Shown: one piece after another, positions 12,742 to 24,827 of the stretch
Position numbering within the stretch: the first letter of the stretch is position 1
How the letters are laid out: every line of letters begins with the position of its first letter
From: Nipponacmea schrenckii
Lineage: Eukaryota; Mollusca; Gastropoda; Lottiidae
Assembly (NCBI GenBank): GCA_030562195.1
Contig: CM060201.1
Location: forward strand, 33,772,067 to 33,836,066
Length of the DNA: 64,000 bases
Direction: 5' to 3'
Notes under the pieces: generated by a model
Seen by the model: the letters and a program-made list of their open reading frames with translations, nothing else
Told to the model about the DNA's origin: nothing
The model's database searches: none
Program-made: the position numbers and the translations under genes

Positions 12742-12993
12742 ATATCTTCACAATGGTCCAGCTATTATGAACTTTGTCTTATACCTTGACTATCATAGCC
12801 ACTATTCTTTTCTTACAGAAGTATATTAACACAGCAATTTGAATGCTTGGCACATATGGATAAAAGGGCTCTGATTGACTGCATTCGCTAGAATATAATT
12901 CAATCAAATCCTTGTATTACATGATACAAGAAAAGTGGTTATTGCAATCGAGGTATAAGATCAAGTTCGTAATACCCTGTACATTGTGAAGCT
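12742..12993. mobile_element. Family C MITE copy
   Basis: Inverted ends ATCTTCACAATG and CATTGTGAAG, with internal CTTATACCTTGACTATCAT and GAGGTATAAGATCAAGTTCG inverted to each other. Shorter and more diverged than the 2406 copy. Confidence 0.75.
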
Positions 12994-14399
12994 GGTAAAT
13001 ATATAGTATGACCTAATATTACATTCATAAATAATTTCTTGAAGAAACAAACTAGCCAAATATTTGGATCTGTCACTAAAACTTTAGTCTCCAATTAATA
13101 ATCTGCAGTCAAACTCATACTACTGTAGTCCACTTGTGTAAAGTTCACCAATGTTTATGTGTATATGTACAAGTATTACAGAAACCTTGAATCAAATTTC
13201 AGACAAAACGAATCCAATCTAGTAAAGTTTATCCCAATTACCAAATATTTTACCTTCCTGATAAGGATATTGTGTTTGAAAGATGCATCTAGTCAATATA
13301 GAATACCTTGAATCAAGTTTCAGCCAAAACCAGTCCAATCTTATCTTCAGAAACAACCAGAATATTTCTACGAGATCAAACAGGAATTATTCCACCCAAA
13401 CTCTAGAGAAATATGGAATGTTCTTGATACAGAAACAATGTAATAATCAGAGAATTTCATTGTATTGTTATTTACCTTTTAAAAATAGAATCATTATCAT
13501 ATATATATTTATTAATATATAATGGTTAACCCCAATGTTATTTTTTTTAAATTCACACACGATGAAACTCTGAATTAACATGTTTTAGATTTGTTTTATA
13601 TTTCTAATCTTATGGCTATGCTTATCCTAAGGAAACTCGGAATTAACTTTAACATCTTGAATCTCTGATAACAATATGTTTATGGCTATGCTTATCTTAA
13701 TATTATTTGAACTTCAAACATTGTGAAAGTCTGTATTAACATGTTTCAGGTTCTGTTTTAATATTTTACTTATAGTTAACTTAATGTTGTTATTATTATT
13801 TGAAGAAGTTTCAGGTTTTGTTTTAACCCTATGTGGTAATGCTAATCTTAATATTTTTTGAAGATTGTGAATCTATGTTTCTATTTTACTCCATTGCTTT
13901 TCAATAATTGATGGTCCCTGGAGAAAAAATGTTTTTAGGATGAATTCAATCAACTAGTGACTCCCGTGCCTCATCAGAACAATCTGGCTCTGTAACCTTT
14001 AAACTAAACCCTGTAACCATTATACCTTATCATATACATGTCTGTTGGTACACACCATATTGCCACCAGGTGTCATCAGTAGTAGTGTTTCTCATCAACG
14101 ACACCCAGTCGTAAATTGATGTCAGGATGCCTGTATATGATAAAGGTCATGACATTGGAAGCTACCTACACCCAAATTCTCTCAAACTCACTTTATACAG
14201 GAAACAGATTTATTGATAAACTTGGACTTTTCATGGATTTTGAAGAATAAGAATGTCAACACAGCTGTGATACTGAACAGGTCATCTTTCAGATTTTCAC
14301 TGCACTTGATAATTCTTTTAGACTGTGTTTACTCAACATTCATACTTTGGATCATAATTATATCTGGAATGTAAGTTTGTGTCGACTTAGCATCTTTCA

Positions 14400-14850
14400 G
14401 AGAGTTCACACAGTAGATATGCTAGATACAGCATTTCGTTTACGACATAGAAATCTGTTTCAGAGAGTCCACATAACTCATAATGCTTATTCATCAATTT
14501 TCTGAGAATCCCTTTAAGAGAGGCCACCTCACTAATATTCAAAGCAGACAAAGCATTTGGGTTTATGAGATAGAAATCTTTTTAGAGAGTTCAAAAACAG
14601 TAAGATAATTTGGGCCCCTAAAAATACAAAACAATTTTGCTTTATGACATAGAAATCTGTTTCAGAGAGTCTACATAACTCATAATGCTTATTTATCAAC
14701 TTTCTGAGAATCCCTTTAAGAGAGGCCACCTCACTAATATTCAAAGATGACAAACAATTAAGCTTCATGAGAATTAAAAAAATTTTATTTCAGATCAGTA
14801 TACAAATACTCTCAACTTAACTGATAACCCTTTAAGAGAGACCACAATAT
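14400..14850 (+). repeat. Diverged ~200-bp duplication
   Basis: CATAGAAATCTGTTTCAGAG, CATAACTCATAATGCTTATT and CCCTTTAAGAGAGGCCACCT occur near 14448-14530 and again near 14646-14730. A fainter third part follows at 14825. The short open frame across this block is a by-product. Confidence 0.75.
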
Positions 14851-15569
14851 ATAATAGTCGATAGACCTTTGTATCTAATTCCAAATTAATTATTGCGAAT
14901 TTAAACCAAAATTATAAAATTGCTGGGTTGCCACACAAAATTAGAAATATCCATATGGGTTTAAATTGGAATTGAGGAGAACATGAGGGGAAAATTATGA
15001 TAAAATGAAAAGATGACCCCTTTTCTCTTTATGAACCAGATTAATAAATATTTAAGTTATAAACTAAACACTGGTATGAGATATAGGTGAGTTAGATACC
15101 ACACAAGTTAGAATGATATCCTTCTGTTTCAATATTGGAATGAGTAGAAGATGAGGGGGGGGATGAAAAATCTATGATTTAATATAAAAGCATGACCCTT
15201 TTCTCTAAAAGTTATGACCCATTAATAAAGTGTTTAAGTATGAAATGTTAAATCACGGAACTCTGACAAAAATTCATCAGGTATCTTCAAGAATATTAGT
15301 TTTCAAGGGGGAGAGGATCTTAGGTGGAAGTGGATGGTGGAAGAAAGGCTAGGAGAGCAGGATTCGTTAAACAAAAGTTCTCAATGAACAAGTCAATCAC
15401 CAAAAGATTAAATTCTCAATACATGAATATAAGGCTGCATTGTAATAATCCACAGCAGATTAGAGCCCCTTCATCCAATCTCTGAATTGTATTGGTAAAT
15501 TATTCCTCTCTAGAAATATCAATTTAACAATTTGATGTTTTCTAAAGTTGATTTCATAGTCTCTACTTG

Positions 15570-15945
15570 TGACCTAGGCCAGTACTTCTGCGGAGGTATA
15601 TCTCTTTCATTAAACCCCAATCACTTTCTATTTTTATATTATTATTTTATCTTGTAGGCTATAGCTCTAAAAATATGTTAGTTTTAAAATAAATTGATTT
15701 ACATGTATTCCAATGTTGAAATTCATAAACTCTACTAGGCCAGTGCTTCTATAGGAGAGTATCTATTATAACACCTAATACTTGTGACCTAGGCCAGTGC
15801 TTCATTAGGAGAGTATCTATTATAACACCTGATACTTGTGACCTAGGCCAGTGCTTCTATAGGAGAGTATCTCTCATAACACCTAATACTTGTGCCCTTG
15901 GCCAGTGTTTCTATAGGAGAGTATCTCTTATAACACCTCATACTA
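15570..15945 (+). repeat. Tandem repeat, ~55-65-bp units, about 5 copies
   Basis: Units contain ACTTGTGACCTAGGCCAGTG, CTTCTATAGGAGAGTATCT and ATAACACCT. The first unit is separated and diverged, the last four contiguous. Confidence 0.85.
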
Positions 15946-16534
15946 CATTTACAAAATTGTATCTTTTATTTTTCAGATACCCCCAAAAGAGCTTGCCAGA
16001 ATAAAATACCTCTGTTTATCTCTTCATATTCATCTTTGAACAATAACACTATTCACAATATATCATATCAGGTAATGGTCTGATTAACCATATAATTTAA
16101 AATACAGATTAGGTTTCATTTTTACCACAAAATTCTATTAAACTTTATCAAAGACCATGGAAAGAATAAGTAAAAATATCATTTTCTAGAATCTTAGAAC
16201 ATGTATCATTAGTTTGGCACCAATCAGAGTTTTGGGGAGAAAAACACAGAGATTGTGCAATACTTAATAGTACATTAACTTCAACCAAGTTTTGCCAAGA
16301 ATTTGGGAATTGAATTTCAGCATGGTGGTCTACAGGGCGAATTAATTTAAACTTTACAGAAAATTTCCTTTTAATCTGAATTATATTGCAGAAGAATTTC
16401 ACTTGTTTAAATGTGACTGGCACTAAATGGAGTTTTACATCTTATCTTAGCGTTACTTTTCACTAAATAAAATGGATTTTACATAATACTTTATGAAATA
16501 AACATTTACAAGCAGAAACCCCACAAATTCTTAT

Positions 16535-17356
16535 TCACAATGTGAAAACTGACATATACCTATCTAAATTACAAGAAGAAAACTGGCATGCAGCTATCCA
16601 AATTACAATGAGAAAATTGACATGTGGCTATCCAGAAATTATATGGTGAAAACTGACATGTGGCTATCTAAATCACAAGGTGAAAACTGACATGTGGCTA
16701 TCCAAATTACAAAGAGAAAATTGACATGTGGCTATCCCAATCACAAAGAGAAAACTGACATGTGGCTATCCAAATCACAAAGAGAAAACTGACATGTGGC
16801 TATCCAAATTATAAGGTGAAAACTGACATGTGACAATCCATATTACAAGGTGAAAATTGACATGTGGCTATCCAAATCACAAGGTGAAAACTAACAAGTG
16901 GCTATCCAGAAATTACAAGGTGAAAACTGACATGTGGCTATCCAAATCACAAGGAGAAAAACTGACATGTGGCTATCCAAATCACAAGGTGAAAACTAAC
17001 AAGTGGCTATCCAGAAACTACAAGGTGAAAACTGACATGTGGCTATCCAAATTACAAAGAGAAAACTGACATGTGGCTATCCAAATTACAAGGTGAAAAG
17101 TAACATGTGGCTATCCAAATTACAAAGAGAAAACTGACATGTGGCTATCTAAATCTCAAGGTGAAAACTGACATATGACTATCCAAATTACAAAGAGAAA
17201 ACTGACATGTGGCTATCCAGAAATTACATGGTGAAAATTGACAGGTGGTTATCCAGATATTACATGGTGAAAACTGACATGTGGCTATCCAAATTACAAT
17301 GAGAAAATTGACAGGTGGTTATCCAAATTACATGGAGAAAACACGTGGCTATCCAT
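16535..17356 (+). repeat. Minisatellite, ~34-36-bp unit, about 24 copies
   Basis: Consensus unit begins AAATTACAAGGTGAAAACTG and continues ACATGTGGCTATCC. It shows two alternating subtypes (GGTGAAAAC and AGAGAAAAC). An open frame through part of it encodes repeated WLS..KVKT and is not a gene. Confidence 0.92.
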
Positions 17357-18412
17357 ATTCAAAACCAATCTCGAACAAAATTATTGAATGAATTTAATTA
17401 AACATAATATTTCCACAAAGTTCTATATCTTCTCTGATTTATCAAATATATCAAAAGAAAAAAAGACATTGAAATGGTTCCAGACATGCTTTAGAGAAGT
17501 TTAAATACAAAAACACTCAAAATTCAGAGCTGTTTGTATTCTGTGATCCCTAGTAATAATTTGTTTCTGTAAGTTAGGTATATACTGAAAATATGTTTAT
17601 ATATATTGTTTTTTCAACATCAGAAATACGACAATAATATGTTTACCTGGAGTGAATGTAATAATACTTTATTATTTTATGTTTGGATTTGTTTATTTGA
17701 ATGTCTTTAATTTTTTGGATATTTTTGTAATAAATAACTTTGTATTATACATAGCAGTGTATTAAATACAGCAGTGTATTTAAAAAATCAAACTTAACTC
17801 ACTTAAAGCAACATTTCTCAGGTGTTTTTGTACCTGTATTAATAAATGCAAACTTCAAAATTTCAATTAAATGTCTAATGTAAGAAATATTAACAAAAAA
17901 ACAATTGAATTTTCATTTCAATTCAGCGTATTTTTTTTTCTCAGGTGTGTATTTACCTGTATTGATTAATGCAAATTTTAAAACTCAAAAACTTTGCCTA
18001 CCTGAATAAATCAACCAATGAAAAAATCCCAAACAAGCCTGACAAGTGTGCACTAGATTCCAAATATTGGACAATAAACAAATATTAAGAAATCCTTAGA
18101 ATTGAAGTCAAAGGATCTCAGGTGAAACTCACTCCCTGTGTAGATTAGAGAGTGGAGAATTGAAGGTAATTTTAGTCCAGGCTGTCTGCCTGAAGGTGTT
18201 TGGTTGCCAAAATGTATATATAGCGTTGTTATGGGTTACCATCCTACTCATGTCAGGAATTATGAGAACCAGATAAACAGAATCTCTACTGTTGTTTCTA
18301 TGATGGAAGAGGTCTTGTGTTGAAATTTAGAAATTCATAAATTTAGGCTTAAAAATGAAATGAATGGAGTTTTACGTCCTACTCTTCATAAATTTAGCTT
18401 AAGAAATGATTA

Positions 18413-18710
18413 TTCCTCTACCTGGCCTTTTGGAAGAATTATTTTTGAAATTCCTAGTTTCCAGAAATGAAGATGTAAATTAATTTAGCTTCAGAGTTTC
18501 TGAATCCTCAGCCAATCCTTTTGGAAGTATTTTTTAAATTTCTACTTGTTTCTAGGAGTGGAGAGGTATAGCATTCCTCAATCCTCTACAAGCACTTTTG
18601 GAAGTTACATTGAAATTTCTAGTTGAAGTTTAAGAAGTTTAAAATCTCTCTCGAACCTCTGCCAGTTCTTTTGGAAGTATTTTCAAATTGTCCAATTTTA
18701 ACAGAATTTA
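18413..18710 (+). repeat. Four degenerate ~65-bp repeats
   Basis: Each unit has CTTTTGGAAGTATT or a close variant, followed by AAATTTCTAGTT and preceded by a CCTC... segment. Old and diverged. Confidence 0.65.
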
Positions 18711-19329
18711 TAAGGTATTGATGTGAAATTGGAAATGGAAATTTTTAAATGAGCTCCAGAATTGATCTTAACTCTGTCATTCCTATTGAAAGTTTTCCAT
18801 ATTGTTAATCAGACTTTTTTCAAGATTTCTCAATCAACTGCCACTCTAAATCTGAACCAATAGATATACAGATTTTTCGATTAATATTTTTCTTCCAACT
18901 GGTGAAGGGGTCTCTCCACTTTTTTTGAATAAAGACCCTACATTTATATTTTATATGACATTTATTACTAGTAACACAGGGAGCTACACTCCAACTCAGA
19001 TTGTCAAATTTCCAATAAAAAAAATAAAAAAGCTTGATACTCTCAGCATTTCATAATGAGAGTTCATAAAACCACTGATATTTAGATTATGAAAATACCG
19101 AACACCTACGTCTTTAACGTTACTATTCATGTTCATTAGATATGTTCCTAACAAACAATGTTCAGCTCTATTATTGTATTACTGAAGTTTATTTAGCACC
19201 ATGGGAACCAACATACCGGCAGTTTTAAGGGGGGATAACTTTCACTCTTGATACATGGGTCAACGAGTATAAGTTGATAGACATCTCTAAAAGGTCATTC
19301 CAAATCATATATAGTGGCAATAAACTACA

Positions 19330-19432
19330 AATGAAATGAATTGAATTGAACATTATGTTCTTCTCTTCTGCACACTAGTAGGCTAGTGAAGATGGGCAAT
19401 GCCATGCAGTGTGCATTGAAGGAATAGTCAAA
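19330..19432 (-). repeat. Family A SINE end fragment
   Basis: AAATGAAATGAATTGAATTG, TCTTCTGCACACTAGTAGGC, GAAGATGGGCAATGCCATGC and AGTGTGCATTGAAGG match the SINE end and adjacent body. Confidence 0.7.
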
Positions 19433-19689
19433 ACAGCAAGAGATATTTAACATGTACAGACTGTAGCACTGTTATAATCTAAAGAGTTGGTGAATTATAT
19501 ATCTCTATTACCATTGTAACACACTAGACTCATTCAACTGATTTGTCCTGGTTTCTGTATTCAGTAATTTTCTTATTTAAAATAGAATTCTCCAGGTATA
19601 TGTTTCTTTTTATTAGATTTCAAGATATTTCTTTTTTTTTGATAAATACATTGATATTTAATATATTTCAAATATTTTTGATGTTATTT

Positions 19690-19880
19690 TAATAGCTTTC
19701 GAAAGAAAGAAACAACTATATTTCACAAGGATAACAACTTAGAATCACAAGTCCGTTGTGACAGGGATCCTTTCTACCAGCTGGTCCTTGGCCAAACCTC
19801 TTGGCATTGATCTTTACCAGATTATCCATACCCATTTACAGCTGGGTGAACTGGAATTATGAATTAAGATGAATTTATTT
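19690..19880 (+). repeat. Family B dispersed repeat, well-preserved copy
   Basis: Contains the upstream arm AACAACTATATTTCACAAGG, then GGATCCTTTCTACCAGCTGG, CTTGGCCAAACCTCTTGGCA, TACCCATTTACAGCTGGGTG and AATTATGA. Best match to the 60830 copy over the full arm. Confidence 0.82.
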
Positions 19881-21214
19881 CTGTAAGTGCATTTCTTTTC
19901 AAGAGTTTTGTAGAAAGAAAAAAAAACAATTTATCTGAGTACTTTCAAGAAAAAGTCTTTTATCATCTATCATAAGCCCCCCTAAGATTCAACATTTTTG
20001 AAATAACATGAAAAAGACAATTTCTCTATGTTGAGAAGGATAACTAGTCTGCAAAAATGGAATATAAACAGACAACAGTTGCCTAGTAACCATATCAGAT
20101 ATCATACCTCCTTGTTTGGAGAGTACCAAAACATTCTGGTCTAGCTAGCATTAGAAGTGTTACCATGGCAACGACTCAGGTAGAAACTTTCTCTCTGTAC
20201 ACCAGGTATATAGAAGAGGTGTGTTTATATACAAGAATCATACTAACTTTCAAAATATACTGACAGAAAAATTAAATAAATTTGATTCATAGATTAGATT
20301 ATTGGTATTTTTAATGAAATTTAAAATTAAAACCACTTTAGAAAAGATTCAAGATAATATATTTCATACTTTCTTATACTTTTCAGACTTCATTAATGTT
20401 TTTTTTTTGTGGGCAACTACTCCTAAAGTACTGGCCAAGTTATATGAGAACTGAACTAAACACAGACCCTAAAATCTATTTGATACTAATACTACTCATT
20501 TCATGCATAACCTAATTTCAAATCAGACAACAGGCAAATAACTTCATCTACAACACAAGGTGCATTTCATCGCATAACAGAAATGATTTAATTAAGCTAT
20601 AGTAGTTTTCTAGTTTGTAACAAGACATTGAAGCATCCTTTTAGACCTTCCATTGTTTGCACCTGTGCACTTCAAAGAACTGCTGAATTTTGAACCTCAG
20701 TTGTTCCCACTACCAAGTCAGTCTGTCCCCTATTTGTACTCTCAATCGTCAGGGGGCTGGCACCACCACTGAAGTCAATTTGGATTCCTGGCACAAGTTA
20801 TCACAAGCATGTGCACTGACTATAAAGTAGTAAGATAAAATTGCATGGAATGGTAAAGCGTGGGAAAATAGTGATTCTGTTAAAAAGAATGTGGTTATTT
20901 TGTTGCCATGACTATTTATATTCTGAGTTTTCTTATTTTAGACAATTATCAGATATTTCAGACCAAGATGAAATACCATAATTTGTTTATGTTGTATTTC
21001 ATTGTTGATGTAGAGTAAAAACTGATGTATTTAATGTAAACATGATATTTAATAGAATACTTGACAACTATACAGGGGTTTTATAATTTGAGGTATATGT
21101 TTTATGAAGGGGTATGATGTGTCATGTCTATGTTTACTACCAGGTCCCTTACACCACTACATTTCAACCATATTATACATGAAAGGAGCTTGGCGTGCAT
21201 AAAAGAACTTCGAA

Positions 21215-21335
21215 GGAAATAGCTTGTCCTACTAGCTGGTCCTTGGCCAAACCTCTTGGCATTGATCTTTCCCAGATTATCCGTACCCATTTACAGCTGG
21301 TTGGACTGGAATTATGAGTGAAGATGACTTATTCA
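21215..21335 (+). repeat. Family B dispersed repeat copy
   Basis: CTAGCTGGTCCTTGGCCAAA through CAGCTGGTTGGACTGGAATT and GAGTGAAGATGACTTATTCA. The upstream arm is absent. Confidence 0.8.
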
Positions 21336-21749
21336 AGGTCATGGAGCTTTCACATTTTCAATGTATCCAAGTAAATGACGTTATGACGTAAAGAACCAAA
21401 AAAAGGGAGAAGACTGGAAGTTTTTTAAAGCAATTTCCTGAAAAGTTGCAGAACTATTTCCCTCTTGTATTGAGAAAGGTACTGCCTTCTTCCTCAAGTT
21501 CCATTAACAACAGGATACAGGTGTGCCTGGATATATCTATCTTCAGTTAGGTGCAGGACTTCAATCAAAAGATCTTGGTAGAAATTCATCTTGAGAAGAT
21601 TGACCTACTAGCTGTTTTGTATCTATCATTATGTTATATTGATATCAACCCACCAACATTCACCTGAGACTGGTAGTTTTAACAGGTGGTTGTACTAGCC
21701 TATTGGTTACATTTTATTATCTGTAAACCAGGTTATAGAATGATTGGTT

Positions 21750-23960
21750 TCGCATGGAGTTTTATATCCTGCTGTATCTTATTGGGTTCATAAAATGGAG
21801 TGTTGTATCCTACTGTATCTTATTGGAGCTAATGAAATGGAGTTTTATTTTTTGCCTATTGTTCTGTATCTTATTGTACTACTGAATTAAAATGAAGTTT
21901 TATATCCTACTGTTCTGTATCTTATTGGACTAATGAATTAAAATGGAGTTTTATATCCTTCTGTTCTGTATCTTATTGGGCTAATAAAATGGAGTGTTGT
22001 ATCCTACTGTTCTGTATCTTATTGGGCTAATAAAATGGAGTTTTATATCCTACTGTTCTGTATCTTATTGGACTACTGAATTAAAATGGAGTTTTATATC
22101 CTACTGTTCTGTATCTTATTGGACTAATAAAATGGAGTTTTATATCCTACTGTTCTGTATCTTATTGGGCTAATAAAATGGAGTGTTTATATCCTACTGT
22201 TCTGTATCTTATTGGATCTACTGAATTAAAATGGAGTTTTATATCCTACTGTTCTGTATCTTATTGGACTAATTTAAAATGGAGTGTTGTATCCTACTGT
22301 TCTGTATCTTATTGGACTAATGAAATGAAGTTTTATATCCTACTGTTCTGTATCTTATTGGACTAATGAAATGAAGTTTTATATCCTACTGTTCTGTATC
22401 TATTGGACTAATTTAAATGGAGTGTTTATCCTACTGTTCTGTATCTATTGGGCTAATAAAATGGAGTTTTATATCCTACTGTTCTGTATCTTATTGACTA
22501 CTGAATTAAAATGGAGTTTTATATCCTACTGTTCTGTATCTTATTGGACTACTGAAAAAGAGTTTTATATCCTACTGTTCTGTATCTTATTGTACTACTG
22601 AATTAAAATGGAGTTTTATATCCTACTGTTCTGTATCTTATTGGACTAATGAAATGGAGTTTTATATCCTACTGTTCTGTATCTTATTGCTCTAATGAAA
22701 TGGAGTTTTATATCCTACTGTTCTGTATCTTATTTTACTTATAAAATTGAGTTTTATATTCTACTGTTCTGTATCTTTATTGGACTAATGAAATGAAATG
22801 AGTTTTATATCCTACTGTTCTGTATCTTATTGGACTAATGAAATGGAGTTTTATATCCTACTGTTCTGTATCTTATTGGACTACTGAATTAAAATGAAGT
22901 TTTATATCCTACTGTTCTGTATCTTATTGGGCTAATAAAATGGAGTTTTATATCCTACTGTTCTGTATCTTATTGGACTAATGAAATGGAGTTTTATATC
23001 CTACTGTTCTGTATCTTATTGGTACTAATGAAATGGAGTTTTATATCCTACTGTTCTGTATCTTATTGGACTACTGAATTAAAATGAAGTTTTATATCCT
23101 CTGTTCTGTATCTTATTGGGCTAATAAAATGGAGTTTTATATCCTACTGTTCTGTATCTTATTGGACTAATGAAATGGAGTTTTATATCCTACTGTTCTG
23201 TATCTTATTGGCTAATAAAATGGAGTTTTATATCCTACTGTTTTTATCTGCTAATAAAATGGGTTTTTATTGTCTTAATTTGGAAATGAAATGAAGTTTT
23301 ATATCCTACTGTTCTGTATCTTATTGGGCTAATGAAATGGAGTTTTATATCCTACTGTTCTGTATCCTATTGAGCTAATGAAAATGGAGTTTTATATCCT
23401 ACTGTTCTGTATCTTATTGGGCTAATAAAATGGAGTTTTATATCCTACTGTTCTGTATCTTATTGGGCTAATAAAATGGAGTTTTATATCCTACTGTTCT
23501 GAATCATATTTGGCTTTGTATTGGACTAATGAAATGAAATGGAGTTTTATATCCTGCCATTCTGTACCTTATTGGACTAATGAATGAATAGTTTATATCC
23601 TACTGTTCTGTATCATTATTGACTAATGAAATGTGAGTTTTATATCCTACTGTTCTGTATTGGGCTAATGAAATGAAATGGAGTTTTATATCCTACTGTT
23701 CTGTATCTTATTGGGCTAATAAAATGGAGTTTTATATCCTACTGTTCTGTATCTTATTGGGCTAATAAAATGGAGTTTTATATCCTACTGTTCTGTATCA
23801 TATAGGGCTTTGTATTTGACTAATGAAATGAAATGGAGTTTTAAATCCTACTGTTCTGTATTTGACTAACGAAATGAAATGGAGTTTTATATCCTACTTC
23901 TTGAATGTAATATGTTGCGATTGTAAAGAAACGGAGTTTAACATTCTACTGTGATGCCAT
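21750..23960 (+). repeat. 2.2-kb minisatellite, 46-bp unit, roughly 45 copies
   Basis: Consensus unit AAAATGGAGTTTTATATCCT then ACTGTTCTGTATCTTATTGG then GCTAAT, with a longer variant having CTACTGAATT in place of the last bases. Units at both edges are more degenerate than those in the middle, as expected for unequal crossing-over. The unit matches the end of the family A SINE (AATGGAGTTTTACATCCTAC...TTATGGGCTAAT). Two short open frames inside it encode ILLFC repeats and are not genes. It ends about 85 bp from the exon at 24044. Confidence 0.95.
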
Positions 23961-24043
23961 AATTAAGTAATGTAATGATTTGTTCAATGGAGTAAAATGT
24001 TAATGCATGCATAAGATTTTGGTTTGAAAAAATATACACTTAC

Positions 24044-24306
24044 CTTATAAACACTAAATTTATTTTCTTGAGGTGGTAAGGAATGCCATCTTCTAATGGA
24101 GGATGATTTGGGAGCATTTGATTGGTTCCCGCCAACTTGAAACTGCATGCGTAGTTGACTGACGGAGGGTGGCTTGATGGGATCGGGAGGAAGGTTGTTT
24201 GACTGCAATGGTTTATAGGTAATGGTAGATTGAGGTTTATGAGTAATGGTTTGACTAAACGGAGATTGTGATTGGTTGAAATGTGGTGTGTTTTGATTGG
24301 ATGACG
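24044..24306 (-). CDS. SMTN-like: Pro/Ser/Gln-rich linker exon, 87 codons
   Basis: Acceptor TTTCTTTTTCAG and donor TATAAG|GTAAGT; phase 1 in and phase 0 out. It encodes SSNQNTPHFNQSQSPFSQ followed by Pro/Ser/Thr-rich sequence with SSSIRRWHSLPPQ near the end; RRWHSLP resembles a 14-3-3 or basophilic-kinase site. No folded domain. Its 3' side faces a 17-kb intron whose first feature, about 85 bp away, is a 2.2-kb tandem array. Confidence 0.83.
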
Positions 24307-24536
24307 CTGAAAAAGAAATTAGTAAATCATCAATATCTATGACAACATGGGTGGTGGTGGTTGCAAGAAGAATCCACAGAATTGCCAGTTGAGAAGGCCT
24401 GCTGTAAACTTTGCCATTCATTGGACATGATTTAATAAACAGAATTGTCTCCCTTGTAAAAAATTTTTATGAAGTCACAAAAGGTAATATAAGAACTTTG
24501 AGTAGCCGGAAGATTTCAAAATGGTAGACAACTAAC

Positions 24537-24827
24537 CTTCAACAATAAGTTGACAAGTGCAAGAAATGTCTCCACCAGAATTCTTCGCGATCATTTCATA
24601 ACTTCCAGAATCCTGTTGGCAGACGTCGTTAATCTCCAAGGTAGCAATGTTATTATTGCTGTACGTCTGAATGAAATCCTTAGTCTGACCAATCACCATA
24701 CCGTTCTTTCTCCACGATATCGTTGGTCGTGGTGTTCCCATGACCCCACATCGTAACTTTACAGTGTCGCCAGATCGTGCTGTTTTATTGGTCATTGGTT
24801 GAGTGATAGTGGGACATGCTTGACATG
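24537..24827 (-). CDS. SMTN-like: Ig I-set domain exon 4
   Basis: Phase 1-1 exon with acceptor TTTTTCAG and donor GAAG|GTTAGT. It starts ACQACPTITQPMTNKTARSG and carries Cys in KLRCGV, Trp in TISWRK, DSGSYEMIAKNSGGD in the F strand and closing LIVEG. Met replaces the F-strand Cys, paralleling the Ile of Ig 3. Ig 3 and Ig 4 share TPxPxIxW and the YE(I/M)xAxNSxG pattern, which suggests tandem duplication of one ancestral exon. Ig 4 is only 230 bp from the next exon. Confidence 0.87.

Larger units (their letters stand above)
6961..24043. other. 17-kb intron rich in repeats
   Basis: Joins two phase-0 exons. It holds copies of families A, B and C and several tandem arrays, listed separately. Stretches 7,100-9,000, 9,900-11,600, 12,995-14,390 and 19,880-21,200 hold only AT-rich sequence, homopolymer tracts (C runs near 7085 and 8401) and short degenerate duplications. 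I found no exon in it, but small exons could escape notice. Confidence 0.6.

Noticed and set aside
16857..17069. Open frame with WLS..KVKT repeats
   Set aside because: Lies inside the 34-36-bp minisatellite and has no start context or homology.
16535..17356. CRISPR-like array
   Set aside because: The repeats are contiguous with no unique spacers and lie in a eukaryotic intron.
22178..22601. Two open frames with ILLFC repeats
   Set aside because: They lie wholly inside the 46-bp minisatellite and owe their openness to the repeat unit.
24550..24756. Plus-strand frame over the Ig 4 exon
   Set aside because: Antisense shadow of a clear Ig domain.
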